The notes under the pieces are model-generated. The model made no database searches. It was not told where the DNA came from and worked only from the letters and a program-made list of their open reading frames with translations. Positions 43,017-52,100 of a DNA stretch of 64,000 nt are shown here, piece by piece. Every line of letters begins with the position of its first letter. Position 1 is the first letter of the stretch. Origin of the DNA: a bacterium (GTDB lineage: Bacteria; Pseudomonadota; Alphaproteobacteria; SP197); assembly GCA_028821455.1 (NCBI GenBank), contig JAPPGE010000068.1:1-64000 (forward strand), given 5' to 3'. A program made the translations under genes and the position numbers.

Positions 43017-43775
43017 TCAGGCGGTCATGCCACCGTCGACCACGAGCGTGTGGCCGGTGATGTATGAAGCGTGGGCGAGGAAGAGAATGCTCTCGGCGAA
43101 GTCATCGGGTTGCCCGGCCCGGTTCAGCGGGACGCGCGCGAGGCGTTCCTGGTCGCCCTCGTCGGACCAGCGGCATTCCCAGGGACTGTCGACCACGCCC
43201 GGAGCAACGGCATTGACCCGCACCTCCGGTGCCAGGGCCTTGGCCAGGGCCTGTGTCAGGTTGATGAGGCCGGCCTTCGATGCGGCATAGGCCGTCGATG
43301 ATCCCGTACCCGTGAGACCGGCTACCGAACAGGTGTTGACGATCGCGCCGCCACCCTGCCTGAGTGCCGCGGCCGCGGCGCGGGCGCACCGGTAGGGACC
43401 GACGAGATTGACCGACAGCACCTTCAGCCACATGTCCTCGTCGATGGCGTCCAGATCCCGGGGTGGTACCGGGCTCGACGTTGCCGGCGTACCGGCGTTG
43501 TTGACGAGATGGTCGAGGCCGCCGAGTTCATCGATGGCGGCGGAGACCATGGCCTCGCAGCCGCGCGCATCCCCGACGTCGCCGGGTGCGGCCATGACAT
43601 CCAGTCCTGCATCCCGCAGGCTTGCCACCTCCCTGGCGAGATTCGGATTTCCGGGCAGATCATTGAGGGCCACCCGGGAACCGCAACGGGCAAACAGCGT
43701 TGCGGTCGCCAGTCCGATACCGGAAGCGGCGCCGGTCACGAGACTGCGCGTGCCGGCAAGGTCGCAATTGATCAC
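43017..43775 (-). CDS. SDR-family oxidoreductase
   Basis: 252-aa short-chain dehydrogenase: TGAASGIG cofactor loop, NNAGTPA, catalytic YAASK, and a VNAVAPGVV segment. It starts at 43775, overlapping the BKACE gene stop by 4 bp, so the two are an operon. In carnitine breakdown a dehydrogenase feeds a BKACE-type enzyme, but that dehydrogenase is usually of another family; the pairing here is suggestive only. Confidence 0.9.
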   Translation of the reverse strand: MINCDLAGTRSLVTGAASGIGLATATLFARCGSRVALNDLPGNPNLAREVASLRDAGLDVMAAPGDVGDARGCEAMVSAAIDELGGLDHLVNNAGTPATSSPVPPRDLDAIDEDMWLKVLSVNLVGPYRCARAAAAALRQGGGAIVNTCSVAGLTGTGSSTAYAASKAGLINLTQALAKALAPEVRVNAVAPGVVDSPWECRWSDEGDQERLARVPLNRAGQPDDFAESILFLAHASYITGHTLVVDGGMTA

Positions 43776-44653
43776 TGGGTGCCCCTGAGGCCGAGCATGG
43801 ATCGTGCCTCATCGGACGTTGCGACGCGGCAGCCAAGCATGGAGACGATGCCGGCCGCCTTCTCGACGAGTTCGGCATTGGTCGCCAGAACACCCCGTTC
43901 CAGGTAGAGGTTGTCTTCCAGACCGACCCGGACGTGACCACCCTGGTTCACCACTTCCGCCACCATCGGCATCTGCAGCCGCGATATTCCGAATCCGGCC
44001 CACAGAGCGCCGTCGGGCAGCATCGAGCGAAGAAGGGTCACTGTCTCGGCGGCGGCCGGAGCTCCCCAGGGAATGCCCATGCACAGCTGGAACATGGGCG
44101 GGGGCGCGATGAGACCGTCGTCGACCATCCGGGTGGCGAGCCGGAGATGACCGGCATCGAACACCTCGAGTTCAGGCTTGACGCCGGCGGCGGCGATGCG
44201 CCGGGCCATGTCCTGCAAGTGTGCCGGGACGTTGACGAAGGCGCGTTCGCCAAAGTTCATGGTTGCCACGTCGAGGCTGCACACCTCGGGCAACAGTTCT
44301 TCCACGTGTCGGACCCGCTCCGCGGGCGTGCGGAAGGATCCTGGCACCGCTGTGCGTGAGGGATCGTCGGCCGACGGAATGAACCCGGCTCCCGGTCCGG
44401 TCGTCAGGTTGATGACAATCGTGCTGTCGGAATCGCGGATGCGGCTGGCAACTTCGGCATAAAGGTCCTGCCGCATCGATGGTGCGCCGGTTTCGGGATC
44501 GCGGACATGGATATGGCAGATCGCCGCGCCGGCCTTTCCGGCATCGATGGCGGCCTTGGCGATCTGCTCCGGGGTGACCGGAACCTTGTCGCTTCTGGAA
44601 ACCGTGTCACCGCCGCCGGTAACCGCGCACGTGATGATGACGGGCCGTGACAT
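43772..44653 (-). CDS. Beta-keto acid cleavage enzyme (BKACE, DUF849)
   Basis: 293-aa TIM-barrel enzyme that condenses a beta-keto acid with acetyl-CoA to give acetoacetate and a CoA ester. Family features are VIITCAVTGGGDT, AICHIHVRDPETGAPSM (metal-binding histidines), NLTTGPG, MNFGERAFVN and VRVGLEDNLYLERG. Members differ in substrate (3-keto-5-aminohexanoate, dehydrocarnitine and others). Betaine transport and demethylation genes elsewhere in the window make dehydrocarnitine attractive but unproven. Confidence 0.92.
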   Translation of the reverse strand: MSRPVIITCAVTGGGDTVSRSDKVPVTPEQIAKAAIDAGKAGAAICHIHVRDPETGAPSMRQDLYAEVASRIRDSDSTIVINLTTGPGAGFIPSADDPSRTAVPGSFRTPAERVRHVEELLPEVCSLDVATMNFGERAFVNVPAHLQDMARRIAAAGVKPELEVFDAGHLRLATRMVDDGLIAPPPMFQLCMGIPWGAPAAAETVTLLRSMLPDGALWAGFGISRLQMPMVAEVVNQGGHVRVGLEDNLYLERGVLATNAELVEKAAGIVSMLGCRVATSDEARSMLGLRGTQ

Positions 44654-44671
44654 CGAGCGGAACCTCTCCGC

Positions 44672-44896
44672 TCAGCCCAGCTTGAGCTGTCCGAACCGCC
44701 TGGAAAACCGTGCCACCTGTCCGCCGGTATCGACGAGACGCTGGCTTCCCCCGGTCCAGGCGGGATGAGACAGCGGATCAATCTCCAGCGTCATCGTGTC
44801 GCCTTCGTTGCCCCACGTGGAGCGGGTCACGAATTCCGTACCGTCGGTCATGACGATCCTGATGTCGTGATAGTCAGGATGAATACCGTCCTTCAT
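44672..44896 (-). CDS. rpmE: 50S ribosomal protein bL31
   Basis: 74-aa ribosomal protein with [19 protein letters not shown] and [21 protein letters not shown]. The cysteines that bind zinc in many bL31 proteins are absent, so this is the zinc-independent form. ATG 44896 follows GGGGGTT; a TTG two codons upstream is also open. Confidence 0.93.
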   Translation of the reverse strand: MKDGIHPDYHDIRIVMTDGTEFVTRSTWGNEGDTMTLEIDPLSHPAWTGGSQRLVDTGGQVARFSRRFGQLKLG

Positions 44897-45031
44897 GGCC
44901 AACCCCCGTCGTGCAGCACCGGGTTATAGGCAACCGCCTCTTTGCATGCAAGGTCAGTCGTGGTTGGTGTCCGTGCCGACGAGACCGACAACGATCTCGC
45001 CACTGTCGGTGCAATCGTTGCCGGCAAGGTG

Positions 45032-46249
45032 TCACGAGGGGACGGGTCTGTCGTCACTGCCGGCCTGCAACCATGTCGCCCGATGCAGATCCCGCCAACC
45101 GACACATTCGGTGCCTGTGCGGGTTTGTCCCCCATCACCGCCGAACACCAGTCGCGTCGTCGGAGGGTGGACTTCGGCGGACTCTGCCAGGAGTTCCTTG
45201 AAGCGCCGCAGAGGTCGCAAGAAGCTCTCATCCACAGTTGCTCCGGACTTCACTTCGCAACCAATGATGGACAGGCCATTCTGGATGACAAGGTCGACTT
45301 CAGGTCCGCGCGCGGAACGGAAATGGAACATGCCGTCGGGTTCACCACGGTGAATTCGGTGCTTGAATATCTCGGCGGCGACCCAGCTTTCGAAGATGGC
45401 GCCGCGCAACGGATGGTGTCGAAGTTCGTCGGCCGAACGAATGCCCAGGAGACGACATGCGAGACCACTGTCCATGACGTGAAGCTTCGGCGCCTTGACC
45501 AGTTGCTTGCGCAGGTTTCTGTGCCAGGCCGGCAGGCGAAACACGAGAAAACTCGCCTCCAGAACGGACATCCAGGTGCGGATGGTGTTATGCGAAACAC
45601 CCGCGTCTCCGCCGATATCGGAGAGGTTGGTCTCCTGTGCAGTGCGGCTGGCCGCCAACGCCATGAATCGGCCAAACGCCTCGAGGTTGCCAATCTGCGA
45701 CACCTGGCGCAGATCCCGTTCAACGTACGTGGCCAGATAGTCGCCCAGCCAGCGTCTGGCGTTCAGTCGGCGCCCGTGAATGGCCGGATATCCCCCCCGG
45801 AACATCACCTGGCACAGGTCGGTTGTCGCAGAATCAAAGGCAATCAGCTCGTCGAAACTCAACGGCAGCAGGTGGACGATTGCGGTCCGACCGGCCAGGG
45901 ACTGCGCGATCGTTCGGGTGAGTCCGAAGTGTTGCGACCCGGTGACGATGTAGCGCCCTGGCTCTGGGCGCTCGTCGACGATGGTCTGGATGTAGCTGCT
46001 CAGGTCAGGAGCATGCTGGATTTCGTCGATGATGGCGCCGTCGGGGTACTCTGCCAGGAATCCGCGTGGATCGTTGCGCGCATACTCGCGTTCGTCGAGT
46101 GGCTCGAGGTTGACGTAGGGCTTCTTCGGGAACACCGCCCGGCAAAACGTGGTCTTGCCGGATTGTCGGGGGCCGGTGATAGTCACCACGGGATAACTGC
46201 TGGCGAAGCCGAGAACCAGTGATTCCAGTGTGCGAGGCTTGTACATCAT
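45032..46249 (-). CDS. AAA-type ATPase with DUF4143 C-terminal domain
   Basis: 405-aa protein of a widespread accessory family of unknown role. Walker A is ITGPRQSGKTT and Walker B GAIIDEIQHAPDLSSYIQ, followed by VTGSQHFGL and LLPLSFDELIAF. The DUF4143 part has YVERDLRQVSQIGNLEAFGRFM and the final nuclease-like section with EVDLVIQNGLSIIGCEVKSG, a PD-(D/E)XK-like E-x-K arrangement. Stands alone, with a strong inverted repeat adjoining the start. ATG 46249 is followed at once by a second ATG at 46246. Confidence 0.88.
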   Translation of the reverse strand: MMYKPRTLESLVLGFASSYPVVTITGPRQSGKTTFCRAVFPKKPYVNLEPLDEREYARNDPRGFLAEYPDGAIIDEIQHAPDLSSYIQTIVDERPEPGRYIVTGSQHFGLTRTIAQSLAGRTAIVHLLPLSFDELIAFDSATTDLCQVMFRGGYPAIHGRRLNARRWLGDYLATYVERDLRQVSQIGNLEAFGRFMALAASRTAQETNLSDIGGDAGVSHNTIRTWMSVLEASFLVFRLPAWHRNLRKQLVKAPKLHVMDSGLACRLLGIRSADELRHHPLRGAIFESWVAAEIFKHRIHRGEPDGMFHFRSARGPEVDLVIQNGLSIIGCEVKSGATVDESFLRPLRRFKELLAESAEVHPPTTRLVFGGDGGQTRTGTECVGWRDLHRATWLQAGSDDRPVPS

Positions 46250-46282
46250 GCATGAATTGTAAATCTTACTTACAATCCATGC
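46250..46282. promoter_or_regulatory. Inverted repeat at start of DUF4143 ATPase gene
   Basis: The 13-bp arms GCATGAATTGTAA and TTACAATCCATGC pair at 12 of 13 positions around a 7-bp AT-rich spacer and abut the start codon. The core ATTGTAA/TTACAAT (46256-46276) is perfect. The stretch is distinctly AT-rich against its surroundings. It could be an autoregulatory operator or hide the ribosome binding site; no other Shine-Dalgarno sequence is seen. Confidence 0.6.
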
Positions 46283-46769
46283 AATTTTGATCGCATGAGA
46301 GTTCATGTGCCGAGCCGCAGGTCACGCACGTCGGAACGTCAGGTGCCCGTCGAGGAACGCGTTCGCATCGAAGACGCGGGGTGCTGCGCCAGGACGAACA
46401 GATGTCGTTTGATGCGACGCGTGCCGCACAGACTGTCGTCGCCGGCCATCTCGCTGTTGCGGACTCCGTCAGACGGGCATCGGGGTGGTCGCGAATGACG
46501 CCGGTGGCGTGGACATCGTCGATTGCCCGGCAGGAACAGGGCCAGTGCCGGAATGGCGGAAATCCAAACCACTGGGCAACCTGAAAGCCCGCGCTGCCGG
46601 TCCTGGGCAGCGTCCCTTGCGGAGATCACCAGCCACGTTAGCGACGCCGGTCTCGCAAGAACCGGAGATCCTCTGGGAATAACGCAACCGCCGGGTGCGG
46701 AGGTGATCCGCGCAGGTGGCTGTTGCCACTCACCGATCATACCCTGATAACCTGAAACCGGAGCGATTC
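46283..46769. other. Intergenic region before GMC oxidoreductase
   Basis: 487 bp without a gene that can be supported. Long frames exist on both strands owing to high GC, but their products are arginine-rich and unlike known proteins. A GAGCG 6 bp before 46770 is a weak ribosome binding site. Confidence 0.4.
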
Positions 46770-48434
46770 ATGCAGGAAGTCTTCGATTTCATCGTCGTTG
46801 GTGCCGGCTCGGCTGGGTGTGTTCTCGCCAACCGGCTGAGCGGGGATGGCCGGACAACGGTCCTGCTGCTCGAGGCGGGGGGCCGTGACCGGCACCTCTA
46901 CATGCCGATCCCTGCAGGTTTCATGGACATTCTCAATGCGGAAGGCGTGAGGTGGACCTACTTCAGCGAACCCGAACCACAGCTTGGCCACCGCCGCATG
47001 TGGCAGCACCGCGGCAAGGTGCTCGGTGGTTCATCGTCAATCAACGCCATGATGTACATCCGCGGCCACGCCCTTGACTACGACACCTGGGCCGCCATGG
47101 GAGCTTCCGGCTGGGCCTGGCCGGACGTGCTGCCGTACTTCCGCCGCATGGAGACCTACGACAGGGGAGCGGATACCTACCGGGGCGACAGCGGACCGCT
47201 TCGCGTACAGTCAGCAGGCCATGACTCGCCTCTCTTCGAGAGCTTCGTGGAGGCCGGCGTCCAGGCGGGCTACCGGTTCAACCCGGACGTCAACGGCCGC
47301 ACTCAGGAAGGATTCGGCCCCTGCGACAGCACGGTCTGGAGGGGCCGCAGGTCAAGCACGGCACGTACGTACCTCAGTGCTGCGGCCGGCCGGCGTAACC
47401 TCGAGGTGAGGACAGACGCCCGGGCTTTCGAGGTGGTGCTCGACGGCCACCAGGCCACGGCCGTGCGGTATCGCGAGAACGGGCGCGACCGGGAAGTCCG
47501 GGCACGGCGCGAGATCGTGCTTGCCTGCGGCGCCATCAACACCCCGCATCTTCTCATGCTGTCGGGCATCGGTCCGGAGGATGAGCTCTCGCGCCACGGC
47601 ATCGATGTGGTCGTCAACCAACCAGATGTCGGGGCGAACCTGATGGATCACCTGTGCCTCTACATGCAGTGGCGCTGCCTCAGGCCGGTGAGTCTGCAAC
47701 CCCACGCCCGCCTTCCACGGCGCTGGCTGACGGGTGCACGGTGGCTGCTGACACGCACCGGCATCGCCGCCCGCACCCAGGGTGAGGCGGTGGCCTTCAT
47801 ACGCAGCCGACCCGGGGTTCGACAGCCTGACGTGCAGATCGACTTCATGCCCGCGGCCTTTCTCGAGAACCGGGAGGTAGCACCCGTTCCCCACGCCTTC
47901 TCCGTACACTTCGGTCCCCTCAGACCGACCAGCCGCGGGCGGGTCGCATTGCAATCGTCCGACCCCTTCCAGCCGCCCCGGATCACCTTCAACTACCTCT
48001 CCACCGACGAGGACTGGCGTGACATGCGCCGCGCAGTCGGTCTCGTGCGCGAGGTGTTTCGCCAACCGGTCTTCGACGGTTTGCGTGGAGCGGAGCTGTT
48101 GCCTGGCGACGACGTAGTGAGCGGGGAGGGTATCGATGCCTTCATACGCGATACCGCCACCACCAACTTTCATGTCTGCGGCACCTGCCGCATGGGTGAG
48201 GACACGGTGCTGGATTCCGAGTGCCGGGTGCGCGGCATCGACCGCCTGCGCGTGGCCGACGCGTCCGTCATGCCGCGGATCACCAGCGGCAACACCAATG
48301 CCCCGACCATCATGATTGCCGAAAAAGTGTCCGACATGATCCGGGGGATCAGCGAGCCTTCGGCTGCCGTCGATATCCCTGTCGAGAAAGACTGGGAGAC
48401 GATACAGCGGCCTGGATCACCGGCGCGCTCCTGA
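46770..48434 (+). CDS. GMC-family FAD oxidoreductase (choline/alcohol dehydrogenase-like)
   Basis: 554-aa flavoprotein. The FAD motif DFIVVGAGSAGCVLANRL and LLLEAGG start the protein; WQHRGKVLGGSSSINAMMYIRG is the first GMC signature and CGAINTPHLLMLSGIGP the second. The catalytic pair is the histidine in NFHVCGTCRMG and the asparagine in ITSGNTNAP. It is close to BetA in layout, so choline to betaine aldehyde is possible and would suit the betaine genes, but other alcohols are equally compatible. Followed by an ABC exporter 45 bp on. Confidence 0.9.
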   Translation: MQEVFDFIVVGAGSAGCVLANRLSGDGRTTVLLLEAGGRDRHLYMPIPAGFMDILNAEGVRWTYFSEPEPQLGHRRMWQHRGKVLGGSSSINAMMYIRGHALDYDTWAAMGASGWAWPDVLPYFRRMETYDRGADTYRGDSGPLRVQSAGHDSPLFESFVEAGVQAGYRFNPDVNGRTQEGFGPCDSTVWRGRRSSTARTYLSAAAGRRNLEVRTDARAFEVVLDGHQATAVRYRENGRDREVRARREIVLACGAINTPHLLMLSGIGPEDELSRHGIDVVVNQPDVGANLMDHLCLYMQWRCLRPVSLQPHARLPRRWLTGARWLLTRTGIAARTQGEAVAFIRSRPGVRQPDVQIDFMPAAFLENREVAPVPHAFSVHFGPLRPTSRGRVALQSSDPFQPPRITFNYLSTDEDWRDMRRAVGLVREVFRQPVFDGLRGAELLPGDDVVSGEGIDAFIRDTATTNFHVCGTCRMGEDTVLDSECRVRGIDRLRVADASVMPRITSGNTNAPTIMIAEKVSDMIRGISEPSAAVDIPVEKDWETIQRPGSPARS

Positions 48435-48479
48435 CCGCTTCACTTGTTGGTCCGGTTGACCGCTGATATAGCAGCGCCT

Positions 48480-50303
48480 GTGTCGAGATCAGGTCCAAAG
48501 ACCAGACGCCCTGGCAGCAGGACGGAATCACCGGAACGCGAGGGCAGTCGTGATCTGGGTGAACTGCGGCGCCTTCTCCCCTACCTTGCTCCCTACAAGG
48601 TCCACGTGGCAGGCGCCGTTCTGGCGCTTATCGTCGCAGCGGTGGCCGTGCTGGGTCTTGGTGTCGGGCTGAGAGTCCTGATCGACCGTGGATTGGCCGA
48701 GACCGACACCGACATCCTTGACCAGGCTCTTGTTGTGCTCATGGTCACTGTCGTCATCCTCGCCATCGCCAGCTTTGCCCGGTCATGGCTGGTCTCCTGG
48801 ATCGGCGAACGCGTAGTGGCGGATCTGCGCCGGGACGTCTTCGACCGGATGATCGCCATGTCGCCGACCTTCTTCGAGGTAACCCGTATCGGCGAGGTGC
48901 ATTCCAGGCTTGTAACGGATACATCCGTCCTGCAGACGGTTGTCGGATCATCGGTGTCCATGGCCCTGCGCAACATCCTGCTGCTGGCTGGTGGCACGGC
49001 CATGCTCGCGGTGACAAGCGCCAGGCTGACAGCAATCGTGATTCTCATGGTGCCGGTGGTGCTGATGCCGGTCCTGTTGTTTGGCCGTCGCGTGCGCCGC
49101 CTGTCACGGCTGTCGCAGGATCATCTTGCCGATGTCGGCCACCGGGTTGATGAATCACTGAGTGCCGTTCCCACCGTACAGGCCTTCGTCCGCGAGAACT
49201 TCGAGCGCCAGCGTTTCGGCGACACGGCCGAGATGGCGTTCCACACAGCGGTGCGGCGCATCACTGCCCGGAGCTTCCTGTTCTCAAGTGTCATCCTGTT
49301 GCTGTTCGGCGGCATTGCCGGTGTCCTGTGGATGGGCGGCCACGATGTTCTCGCTGGCCGCATCAGCGGCGGAGACCTGGCGTCATTCGTCTTCTATGCG
49401 GTGATCGTGGCCGCCGCCGCGGGCGTGCTGAGCGAAATCTGGGGCGAACTCCAGAGGGCCGCCGGCGCCGCGGAACGCCTGAGCGAGCTTCTCCTGGCGC
49501 GATCGGACATATGCGAATCGGCCAATCCCGTGGCGTTGCCCGAACCGCCACAGGGTATCGTCGGTGTTCAGGATGTCATCTTCCGCTACGACACACGCCC
49601 CGACGAACCCGCCGTCAACGGCGTCTCGTTCGATGTCGGACGTGGCGAGACCGTGGCCCTGGTCGGGCATTCAGGGTCAGGAAAAAGCACCCTGTTTCGC
49701 CTCCTCCTGCGGTTTCACGACCCACAGGAGGGCGCCATTACCCTGGATGGAGTCGACGTCCGGGAAGCTCCCATCGCCAGCCTGAGGCAGCGCATTGCCC
49801 TTGTGCCCCAGGAGCCGGTGATCTTCGGCGCGTCGATTGCCGAGAACATCCGCTACGGCAGGCCAGGGGCGACGCTGGACGATGTCCGCGCCGCCGCGCG
49901 GAGCGCCTTTGCTGACGGGTTCATCGCCCGCCTTGCGGAAGGCTACGACACCTTTGTTGGCGAACGCGGAACGCGTCTTTCCATCGGCGAACGTCAACGG
50001 ATCGCCATTGCCCGGGCGATCCTGAAGGATGCGCCCCTGCTGCTGCTCGACGAGGCGACCAGTGCTCTCGATGCGGAAAGTGAGCGGGAGGTCCAGAAGG
50101 CCCTGAAGACGCTGATGACAGGGAGGACAACCCTGGTCATTGCCCACAGGCTGGCGACGGTCCTCAAGGCCGATCGGATCATCGTGCTTCACGAGGGACG
50201 GATCGTCGAAAGCGGTCGCCACGAAGACCTCGTGGCGGCCGATGGCCGCTACGCGAGGCTTGCCCAGTTGCAGTTCGATGAAACCCTGTCCGGTGCGGAA
50301 TAG
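48480..50303 (+). CDS. ABC exporter, fused membrane and ATPase domains (MsbA-like)
   Basis: 607 aa from the GTG at 48480. Six membrane helices make up the first 330 residues (VHVAGAVLALIVAAVAVLGLG onward). The nucleotide-binding domain has LVGHSGSGKSTLFRLLL, ALVPQEPVIFGASIAENI, a signature written LSIGERQRIAIARA (usual LSGGQ replaced by LSIGE) and Walker B LLLLDEATSALDAESE. Half-transporter type, acting as a dimer, probably exporting a lipid or small molecule. An upstream TTG start is possible. Confidence 0.9.
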   Translation: MSRSGPKTRRPGSRTESPEREGSRDLGELRRLLPYLAPYKVHVAGAVLALIVAAVAVLGLGVGLRVLIDRGLAETDTDILDQALVVLMVTVVILAIASFARSWLVSWIGERVVADLRRDVFDRMIAMSPTFFEVTRIGEVHSRLVTDTSVLQTVVGSSVSMALRNILLLAGGTAMLAVTSARLTAIVILMVPVVLMPVLLFGRRVRRLSRLSQDHLADVGHRVDESLSAVPTVQAFVRENFERQRFGDTAEMAFHTAVRRITARSFLFSSVILLLFGGIAGVLWMGGHDVLAGRISGGDLASFVFYAVIVAAAAGVLSEIWGELQRAAGAAERLSELLLARSDICESANPVALPEPPQGIVGVQDVIFRYDTRPDEPAVNGVSFDVGRGETVALVGHSGSGKSTLFRLLLRFHDPQEGAITLDGVDVREAPIASLRQRIALVPQEPVIFGASIAENIRYGRPGATLDDVRAAARSAFADGFIARLAEGYDTFVGERGTRLSIGERQRIAIARAILKDAPLLLLDEATSALDAESEREVQKALKTLMTGRTTLVIAHRLATVLKADRIIVLHEGRIVESGRHEDLVAADGRYARLAQLQFDETLSGAE

Positions 50304-50326
50304 CGCGTTATGTGGAGGATTTCCCC

Positions 50327-51310
50327 GTGTTGAGGACACGCTTTACCGAACTCTTCGGTTCCAGACATCCCCTGTGCTGCGGGGGCATGACCCATGTCGG
50401 CCGCGCGCCCTTTGTCGCCGCGGTATGCGAAGCCGGGGTCCTGGGGTTCCTGACCGCGCTCACCCAGCCCGATCCGGAAGAGCTGCAACGGGAAATCGGC
50501 CGTCTGCGCGACGCCACCGACCAGCCATTCGGTGTCAACCTCACCATCCTGCCGACGCTGAAGCCAGTGCCTTACGAGGAGTATCTCGATGCGGCCCTTG
50601 AGGCCGGTGTCACGATCATCGAGACCGCGGGCAACAACCCCGAGCGCTTCGTGCCAAGGATCAGGGCTGCGGGGGCGCGTCTCATCCACAAGTGCACGTC
50701 ACTGCGCCATTCCATCAAGGCCCAGAAGATCGGCTGCGACGCAATCGCCATCGACGGTTTCGAGTGTGCCGGACATCCGGGCGAGGATGACGTGCCCGGA
50801 CTCGTACTGATCCCGGTGGTGGTCGACAGGGTCTCCATTCCGGTCATCGCGTCTGGCGGATTCGCCGATGGCCGCGGGTTGGTGGCGGCGCTGGCGCTGG
50901 GCGCGGAGGGCATCAACATGGGCACCCGCTTCATGGTCACCCGGGAAGCCGCCATTCACGACCGGGTCAAGGAAGCCGCGGTTCAGGCCACGGAACGCGA
51001 CACCCAGCTCATTCTGCGCAGTTTCAACAACACCGCCCGCTTTTTCCGCAACTCCGTCACGCAACGGGTGGCGGAACTCGAGGCGAGACCGGGCGGTGTG
51101 ACCATCAACGAACTGGCGCCGCTCATCGCCGGCGCGGAAGGGCGCAGGCTCTTCGATGAAGGCGATCTCGAGTCCGGCATCTGGTCCGCCGGTCAGGTCC
51201 TGGGACTGATCAACGACATCCCTCCGATGAGGGAACTTGTCGAGCGGATCATGGCCGACGCCACGGCCATCATGGAGCAGCGCCTGGCGTCGATGCACGT
51301 TACCGCATGA
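50327..51310 (+). CDS. Nitronate monooxygenase family protein
   Basis: 327-aa FMN TIM-barrel enzyme of the NMO/2-nitropropane dioxygenase family. It begins LRTRFTELFGSRHPLCCGGMTHVGRA and contains IDGFECAGHPGEDDV and IASGGFADGRGLVAALALGAEGINMGTRF, all typical. The GTG at 50327 is preferred because TGGAGG lies 8 bp upstream and homologues begin at that residue. It oxidises alkyl nitronates or related carbanions. Converges with the SDR gene, overlapping it by 11 bp. Confidence 0.93.
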   Translation: MLRTRFTELFGSRHPLCCGGMTHVGRAPFVAAVCEAGVLGFLTALTQPDPEELQREIGRLRDATDQPFGVNLTILPTLKPVPYEEYLDAALEAGVTIIETAGNNPERFVPRIRAAGARLIHKCTSLRHSIKAQKIGCDAIAIDGFECAGHPGEDDVPGLVLIPVVVDRVSIPVIASGGFADGRGLVAALALGAEGINMGTRFMVTREAAIHDRVKEAAVQATERDTQLILRSFNNTARFFRNSVTQRVAELEARPGGVTINELAPLIAGAEGRRLFDEGDLESGIWSAGQVLGLINDIPPMRELVERIMADATAIMEQRLASMHVTA

Positions 51311-52025
51311 TTTGGCCGCCATTGACGTCCACGGTCGCACCGGTGATGAAGTCCGCCTCGTCCGCCACAAGGAAGAGAACACAGCGCGCCACATCCTCGA
51401 CTCGTCCGAGGCGTCCTGCCGGAATGTGATTGCGGACGAGATCGTCGAGCCATTCCTGCGGCGCGACACGCACCATGTCCGTGTCGATGTATCCGGGCGC
51501 CACGGCGTTGACGGTAACCCCCCGGGCGATACTCTCTTTCGCCAGCGCCTTGGTGAAGGAGATGATGGCGCCCTTGGCGGCACCGTAGGCGGTTTCGCCA
51601 TAGTTCGGGGCAAATGCCGACAGTGAGGCGATGTTGACGATACGCCCGAAACCGGCCTTGCGCATGGGCGCGATGACCTGGTGGGTGACATTGAAGTAGC
51701 CGTTGAGATTGGTGTCGATCACCTGCCGCCAGACGTCATCGCCCATCTTGTGCATGAAGCGGTCCGGTGAGATGCCGGCGTTGTTGACCAGGATGTCGAT
51801 GGCGCCGTGATCGGCAACCACCCGTTCAACCCCTTCTCTCGAAGCCTGATAGTCGGCGACATTCCACTTGTAGGCGGGGATGGCGTGTTCTTCTGTCAGG
51901 CTGCGGGCGGCATCGTCGTTTGCCCGGTAGTTGGCCGCCACCCGGTAGCCGGCGGCGGCAAGCGCGCGTGCGATACCCCGGCCGATACCTCGTGACGCTC
52001 CGGTCACAAGCGCCAGTCTTGTCAT
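51300..52025 (-). CDS. SDR oxidoreductase, acetoacetyl-CoA reductase-like
   Basis: 241-aa short-chain dehydrogenase: VTGASRGIGRGIARAL, LVNNAGISPDRFMHKM, catalytic serine in NIASLSAF and YGAAK, ending ITGATVDVNGGQIM. The DRFMHKM and HQVIAPM segments resemble PhaB-type acetoacetyl-CoA reductases, which make (R)-3-hydroxybutyryl-CoA. ATG 52025 has AGGGA upstream; an earlier in-frame ATG adds only ten residues. Divergent from the enoyl-CoA hydratase gene. Confidence 0.9.
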   Translation of the reverse strand: MTRLALVTGASRGIGRGIARALAAAGYRVAANYRANDDAARSLTEEHAIPAYKWNVADYQASREGVERVVADHGAIDILVNNAGISPDRFMHKMGDDVWRQVIDTNLNGYFNVTHQVIAPMRKAGFGRIVNIASLSAFAPNYGETAYGAAKGAIISFTKALAKESIARGVTVNAVAPGYIDTDMVRVAPQEWLDDLVRNHIPAGRLGRVEDVARCVLFLVADEADFITGATVDVNGGQIMR

Positions 52026-52100
52026 GGCGATCCATTCCCTGCTCATGTGGCACAATCACTGGAACATCATTGTCGCCGAATTGTCCCGAGGGAGAAACAC

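Noticed and set aside
46339-46740. Minus-strand protein of 133 aa
   Set aside because: Arginine- and serine-rich product of a high-GC frame with no domain or ribosome binding site.
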